From UBA695 sp042691655 (GTDB taxonomy: Bacteria; Verrucomicrobiota; Verrucomicrobiia; Chthoniobacterales; Chthoniobacteraceae), in contig CP170506.1 in NCBI GenBank assembly GCA_042691655.1, positions 2,976,001 to 3,040,000 of the forward strand: a stretch of DNA of 64,000 nucleotides, in the 5' to 3' direction. The position numbers and the translations under genes are program-made. Of the stretch, positions 59,856 through 64,000 are shown piece by piece (positions within the stretch are counted from its first letter, which is position 1; the number at the start of each line of letters is the position of its first letter). The notes under the pieces are model-generated. The model had not been told where the DNA came from and searched no databases. It was given only the letters and a program-made list of their open reading frames with translations.

Positions 59856-61412
59856 TTACCAGGAGCCCCGGCGGCGTCTGTGCCAAGCCAAGAACCCCAC
59901 AGCACCAATGAGCAGCGCCCAGGAGCTGGGCTCGGGAACGACGGTAATGGTCACATCGTTGCCATCGCCGCCGTTGTACTCCACTTCGTAATCCACGCCG
60001 CCGGAGCTGAACGTGGCGGTCGTGGCACCGTTCGCCAGGACGACGCTCGTACCCGATACCGTCACCGCAGTAAACTGGCCGACTACCTTGGCCACCGCCG
60101 TTCCGTCGATCGAGATGAGCGTGATCGTCGCGCCCATCTCGGTAAGCGCGTCCAGCCCCGTCAGCGCCAGCGTGCCGGAGAGCGAAACGTAGTCGCTGAC
60201 CCGCACTTGGTCGAACGTCCCCGCCGTGGTGCCGGTGATCTGCATTTCCAAGGTCGAGGCGGAGTCGAGCGTCAGGCTCGTTACCGAAATAGTTCCCGGG
60301 CTGTTGCCGGGGGCCACGGTGCCCCCTGTGACGTTGACGTTGCCCACCGCGCCGCTGCCGCTCAGGCGGCCGCCGCTGGTTACTTTGACCGTCCCGGTGG
60401 TCGCAAGTGAGCCGTTCACCTTGAGTTCGCCCGAGGAGACGGTCGTGAGCCCCGTGTAAATATTGGTGCCCGTCAGTGTCGTGGTGCCGCTCCCAATTTG
60501 GTTGACCTTCAGGCTTCCCGTAAAGCTCTGGTTGTAGCTGTGGGTGCCGCTGGCATTGAAGTTCACCGTGGCGTTACCCGAGCCACCGGTCACCGTGCTC
60601 ACGTTAAGCGTGCCGACCGATGAACCGCCGGTGCCCAGGTTCAGTGTGCCGGTACCCGTGAGCGAGGCCACATTCAGTGTTCCGCTGCTCACGGTGACGA
60701 CACCAGTTCCGCCAAGGGTTAAAGTACCATTACCTGCGCGGCCTACATCCAGCGTAGCCGTGCTCAGAGTGCCACCAGTCACGGTTGCCGTGCCGAGAGA
60801 ACCCGCGTTGTAGCCAAGGTAGCTATTGGTGGCGGTCACAATGCCGCCATTGATGTTCAAAGTTCCCGTGCCCGAGTTGCCAACTTTAATCCCCGAAGAA
60901 GCCGCCACCGAACCGCTAGTGACGGTCACCGTACCATTCCCTGTGGCGCTATCGCCCACGGAAATAGAGCCACTTTTCCAAACTCCCCCCGAGACCGTTA
61001 CCGTGCCGCTTCCCACCGAACCGACAAGGGATGTATTGTTGCTGGTGAACGTTCCCCCGGCAATCGTTAAGCCGCCAGTCGAGCTTAAGACTGAACCCAG
61101 CACCAGATAGCTGGTGGTGAAGTTCCCTTTGTTCATGTAAAGATATCCAGTCCCGTTGGCCCCATAACCCAGCGTGGTAGTGTTCGAGATTACCACGGTT
61201 ATGTTACCCAGCGTACTAGTGAGGATGGCCGTCCCCCCGCTCCCGATGTAAAGATAATCGTAAGAATGATCCAGCCCCCATTGATTAGAGCCAGTGGCCT
61301 GTGCCGTCCCATCGCCAAAGGCACTGCCCAGCCCGCCGAACATCACCGCCAGGACGGCGCACAAGCTCAGCCATTTCCCAAATCGTTGAGTTTTTCCAGT
61401 GTAATATTTCAT
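59856..61412 (-). CDS. PEP-CTERM protein with autotransporter-type beta-strand repeats
   Basis: A 518-residue exported protein. The signal peptide (WLSLCAVLAVMFGGLGSAFG) is followed by a body of beta-strand repeats with TGTGTLNLGTGGSSVGTLNV and TTLTGTNIYTGLTTVSSGEL, then SASTLEMQITGTTAGTFDQV, and a PEP-CTERM end VVPEPSSWALLIGAVGFLAW with a basic tail. It resembles the larger protein at 37582 in architecture. It is probably sorted by an exosortase encoded elsewhere and displayed on the surface or in the matrix. It is alone, with 183 bp before the next divergent gene. Confidence 0.92.
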   Translation of the reverse strand: MKYYTGKTQRFGKWLSLCAVLAVMFGGLGSAFGDGTAQATGSNQWGLDHSYDYLYIGSGGTAILTSTLGNITVVISNTTTLGYGANGTGYLYMNKGNFTTSYLVLGSVLSSTGGLTIAGGTFTSNNTSLVGSVGSGTVTVSGGVWKSGSISVGDSATGNGTVTVTSGSVAASSGIKVGNSGTGTLNINGGIVTATNSYLGYNAGSLGTATVTGGTLSTATLDVGRAGNGTLTLGGTGVVTVSSGTLNVASLTGTGTLNLGTGGSSVGTLNVSTVTGGSGNATVNFNASGTHSYNQSFTGSLKVNQIGSGTTTLTGTNIYTGLTTVSSGELKVNGSLATTGTVKVTSGGRLSGSGAVGNVNVTGGTVAPGNSPGTISVTSLTLDSASTLEMQITGTTAGTFDQVRVSDYVSLSGTLALTGLDALTEMGATITLISIDGTAVAKVVGQFTAVTVSGTSVVLANGATTATFSSGGVDYEVEYNGGDGNDVTITVVPEPSSWALLIGAVGFLAWHRRRRGSW

Positions 61413-61595
61413 GTGCGTTGCCTGGTTTTGGGACCCTGAAACTCGCCAACAGAGGCAGCCACAGACCCGCGATGCGCCCTTTTTAGCATAGCGAACATGA
61501 ATCCAAGATGAATGCAGGGGAAATATTTTCCTATTTTTACGCAGCCCAGATTTCTATCCCGCTCCCAGAGCAAACATGCTACACCACGGGGCGAT

Positions 61596-62252
61596 ATGAG
61601 AATCTTGATCGTCGAAGATAACGACCGTCTCCGGAAATCGCTTCTCGATTACCTGCGCGAAGAAGGCTTTGCCACGGACGGCGCGGCCAGCGGCGAGGAA
61701 GCGCTCTATCACATCGCGCATTATGAATATGACGCGATCGCGCTCGACATCATGATTCCCGAGCCGGATGGGTTCGAGGTTCTTAAGAAAATCCGCCAAA
61801 CCGGGGTGCGCACCCCCGTGCTGATGCTCACGGCCCGGGGCAGCCTTACCGACCGCCTGCATGGCTTGAACTCTGGAGCGGACGACTACTTGATCAAACC
61901 CTTCGATATGGAGGAACTGGTCGCGCGCCTGCGGGCCATTATCCGCCGCGCCGCCAGCGACCCCAACCCCGTGATCCACACCGGAGCGGTCACCCTGAAT
62001 ACCGCCGCGTGCGCCGCATCCATCGGCGGGCAGCCCGTGGAGCTGACAACGCGCGAATTCGCCTTGCTGGAGCTGCTCATCCGGCGGCGGGGGGCGGTGG
62101 TCTCGCGCGACGAAATAAACGAACACCTCATGGATGAGCGCGACGATTCAATGTCCAACCTGCTGGATGTCTACATCTACCGGCTGCGGCAGAAATTCGG
62201 CAAAACACGGATCCAAACCCGGCGCGGTATGGGCTACCAATGGAGCGCATGA
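61596..62252 (+). CDS. OmpR/PhoB-family response regulator
   Basis: A 218-residue regulator with a receiver domain (MRILIVEDND; phospho-acceptor Asp51 in IALDIMIPEPDG; Lys in LIKPFDMEEL) and a winged-helix DNA-binding domain (VELTTREFALLELLIRRRGA, VYIYRLRQKFGKTRIQTRRG, MGYQWSA). I start at the ATG at 61596, where the receiver begins. It overlaps the kinase gene by 13 bp, so the pair is translationally coupled. Confidence 0.95.
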   Translation: MRILIVEDNDRLRKSLLDYLREEGFATDGAASGEEALYHIAHYEYDAIALDIMIPEPDGFEVLKKIRQTGVRTPVLMLTARGSLTDRLHGLNSGADDYLIKPFDMEELVARLRAIIRRAASDPNPVIHTGAVTLNTAACAASIGGQPVELTTREFALLELLIRRRGAVVSRDEINEHLMDERDDSMSNLLDVYIYRLRQKFGKTRIQTRRGMGYQWSA

Positions 62253-63667
62253 CCCCGCTGCGCGACAGCATCCAGTGGAGGATTTTCCTCTACTACACCG
62301 CCATTTTTTCCGTGGCGGTCGCCCTGCTGTTTGCCGGGCATTTCTGGACCACGTTGCAGAGTGTGCGGCGCACAGCCAAAGCACGGATGCAGGAGCAAGC
62401 GGTGCATCTGCTCCCCGAAGCCTTCCCTCCGCCGGATTGGACGAAAGCAGCTGATAATCCCCTTTCCACGGAACCTCCGGTAACGCGAGGGCCGGTGGAA
62501 AGACGGGAGTTCCATAAAATCGTGGCAAAATTGGGGCAGGAGCAGATTTATGTGATCCTCGTCAATTGGAAGGGGCAGGAAATCTACCGATCAAAAAACG
62601 CGCCTCGGGATTTTTACGTCATCGCTTCCCCGGGAGGGCCTTTGAAGCTGAACCCGGATGCCCTCTCCCTCGGCGTGGAAGTTCACACGCGTCTCGGGGA
62701 TGTCCTCGCATTGGGGCAACCCAGGAAGGCGGTTGAAGCGCAAACCCTCCACACCCTGCCCCAGACCATTGCGACGGCGGTCTGCGTGCTCGGCCTGTTT
62801 TCTTTTCTCGGCTTCCGCCTCATCAAGCACGGCCTCAAACCCATCCGGGAAATCAGCCGGGCCGCCGAGCATATCGCCAATGGAGCCCTTTCGGAACGCA
62901 TCGCCATCTCTTCGCAAACGTCCGAACTCGGGCAGCTGGCCAACGTGCTCAACCACACCTTCAACCAGTTGGAAAGCGTCCTGCTGCGCCAAAAGCAATT
63001 CACCGCCGACGCCTCTCATGAACTTCGCACGCCGGTTGCATCCATCCTGGCCGATTGCGAATTCTCGCTCAAACGCGAGCGCCCACCGGAGCGCTACCGG
63101 GAAACGATCGAGGTCTGCCGAGAAGCCGCCCGGCACATGCGTAAAATCATCGAGTCCCTGGGCCTGCTCTCCCGGTTCGACGCGGAGGCGGTGGACCTTC
63201 AAAAAACACCGTGCGACCTCGCCTGCGTTGCCGCCCAGGCCCTTGCGCTCGTCCAGCCCTTGGCGCGGAAGCATACGATAGAGCTACTCACCGAGCTTGC
63301 CCCCGCGCCCTGCCGGGGCGACACAGCGCGCCTGGAGCAAGTCGCCGTCAATCTCCTCTCCAACGCGATCCTCTACAACCGCGCATCAGGCAAAGTGCAT
63401 CTGCGCACCGGCAGCGCGGAGGGAAAGGCGTTCCTCGTGGTGGAGGATAACGGCCCCGGCATCCCCGAGGATAAAATCGAGCGCATCTTCGACCGTTTTT
63501 TTCGCCTGGACACCACCCGCCGCCATCCCGAAAGCGGGAGCGGCCTCGGGCTGGCCATCTGCAAAGCCATTATGGAAGCGCACGGCGGAGAGATCAAAGC
63601 AACCAGCAAGCCCGGCTCGGGCGCCCACCTTGCCATCACCCTGGAAGCCATACCGTCAGCCAAATAG
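62240..63667 (+). CDS. Membrane sensor histidine kinase (HAMP-HisKA-HATPase)
   Basis: A 475-residue kinase. The first span is about residues 14-34 (IFLYYTAIFSVAVALLFAGH), then a periplasmic domain, a second span (TIATAVCVLGLFSFLGFRLI), HAMP, the phospho-acceptor helix FTADASHELRTPVASILADC and an HATPase domain (NLLSNAILYNR, VVEDNGPGIPEDKIERIFDR, GSGLGLAICKAIMEAHGGEI). It is the partner of the preceding OmpR-type regulator. The periplasmic signal is unknown. A 78-bp repeat begins 5 bp after its stop. Confidence 0.95.
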   Translation: MERMTPLRDSIQWRIFLYYTAIFSVAVALLFAGHFWTTLQSVRRTAKARMQEQAVHLLPEAFPPPDWTKAADNPLSTEPPVTRGPVERREFHKIVAKLGQEQIYVILVNWKGQEIYRSKNAPRDFYVIASPGGPLKLNPDALSLGVEVHTRLGDVLALGQPRKAVEAQTLHTLPQTIATAVCVLGLFSFLGFRLIKHGLKPIREISRAAEHIANGALSERIAISSQTSELGQLANVLNHTFNQLESVLLRQKQFTADASHELRTPVASILADCEFSLKRERPPERYRETIEVCREAARHMRKIIESLGLLSRFDAEAVDLQKTPCDLACVAAQALALVQPLARKHTIELLTELAPAPCRGDTARLEQVAVNLLSNAILYNRASGKVHLRTGSAEGKAFLVVEDNGPGIPEDKIERIFDRFFRLDTTRRHPESGSGLGLAICKAIMEAHGGEIKATSKPGSGAHLAITLEAIPSAK

Positions 63668-63672
63668 CCGCT

Positions 63673-63750
63673 AGGGCACCTCTGGAAAATGGAGCCAAAA
63701 GGGCGCAAAAAGACAAAGTGGATGACGTGCCTCGGTTTCCAGAGGTGCCC
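63673..63750. repeat. TIR-bounded repeat element, copy 2 (78 bp)
   Basis: Ends agggcacctctggaaa (63673-63688) and tttccagaggtgccc (63736-63750) match copy 1 at 51050-51211, and the inner agacaaagtggatgac stretch is identical to that copy. It is a shorter version lacking about 80 bp of the left inner part. Flanking caaatagc and gctatttg extend the symmetry beyond the ends, broken by five bases on the left. Confidence 0.9.
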
Positions 63751-63837
63751 GCTATTTGACCTAAGCTGCAAACGGACCGAAAATCCCTTCGCGCCGCTCG
63801 GAATAAAACTGGCAAGACCAACCTTCATCACTTCAAT

Positions 63838-64000
63838 ATGCCCCCGCCCCCAAAGATGCCAGACAACATTCCTTCACCACCAGCCACTACCGATTTTCTC
63901 TGGGGAGTCGCCACTTCAGCCTACCAATCCGAGGGCGGGTACAACGGACCCGGCGAACCCCAGACAAACTGGGCCGAGGCGGAAACGCGCCAGGAAGTCA
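63838..64000 (+). CDS. Glycoside hydrolase family 1 (beta-glucosidase type), 5' part
   Basis: The beginning of a GH1 enzyme, which runs off the right edge. After a proline-rich N-terminus the family start TTDFLWGVATSAYQSEGGYN appears, followed by GPGEPQTNWAEAE; this is the conserved first strand and substrate-binding Gln of GH1. The start is the ATG at 63838, or the in-frame ATG at 63856. No signal peptide is seen, so it is likely cytoplasmic. It follows the sensor kinase after the repeat and may be under its control. Confidence 0.9.
   Translation, partial: MPPPPKMPDNIPSPPATTDFLWGVATSAYQSEGGYNGPGEPQTNWAEAETRQEV

Noticed and set aside
59115..60410. A 431-codon plus-strand frame
   Set aside because: Runs antisense across the maturase and the second PEP-CTERM gene; it is a by-product of their composition.
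63373..63831. A 152-codon minus-strand frame covering the second repeat
   Set aside because: Its shared text with a frame at 51040-51243 comes only from the DNA repeat; most of it is antisense to the sensor kinase.

Overview
The window looks like a chromosomal segment of a GC-rich Verrucomicrobiota bacterium. The evidence is a complete Verru_Chthon cassette (proteins D, B, C and A, families named after Verrucomicrobium and Chthoniobacter), two PEP-CTERM proteins built of autotransporter-type beta-strand repeats, LacI regulators beside a heparinase II/III-family enzyme, a Ser-type sulfatase with its radical-SAM maturase, and outer-membrane genes (LpxK, OprB-type porin). The exact order or genus cannot be read from the sequence.

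Layout. 1-2.8 kb: end of an oligopeptide-type ABC importer (binding protein, two permeases). 2.9-20.6 kb: mostly housekeeping genes: lpxK, thrB, a deoxyhypusine-synthase-like gene, methylmalonyl-CoA decarboxylase scpB between two hairpin repeats, the wall-recycling pair nagZ/namZ, nadD-rsfS, a large hybrid kinase, proB-proA, a PEBP-family protein, a TauE/SafE-DUF1634 pair, a thioesterase and folE2, followed by tRNA-Val. 20.7-37.3 kb: a 16-kb block entirely on the minus strand. It reads LacI, alpha/beta hydrolase, heparinase II/III, LacI, Verru_Chthon D-B-C-A, a fifth small secreted protein broken by an in-frame stop, a 944-residue secreted protein, a Gfo/Idh/MocA dehydrogenase and a sugar-type MFS transporter. 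It looks like a polysaccharide-use locus with a pseudopilin cassette inside it. 37.6-40.5 kb: a PEP-CTERM repeat protein with a clear terminator. 40.6-47 kb: a phosphoesterase, then an exopolysaccharide-type set (GT2, GT4, FkbM methyltransferase, GT4, chain-length protein). 47-53 kb: a two-component pair with an unusual NtrC-like regulator, an OprB-type porin, a 162-bp repeat and a hybrid kinase. 53-64 kb: ComEC, a LuxE-like protein, tRNA-Arg, sulfatase and maturase, a second PEP-CTERM protein, an OmpR/EnvZ-type pair, a second copy of the repeat and the start of a GH1 beta-glucosidase.

The most interesting part is the Verru_Chthon cassette. Gene by gene it resembles the type II secretion minor-pseudopilin series gspH-I-J-K, in the same order, with a very large GspK-like member. 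It is tightly coupled by 4-8 bp overlaps, carries C7 tracts at the start of two genes and a G10/A7 tract upstream, and ends in a fifth gene interrupted by one stop codon. Other points are an NtrC-type regulator lacking the sigma54-contact GAFTGA motif, a TIR-bounded repeat family, and a very large unrecognised secreted protein that may be a new polysaccharide-degrading enzyme.
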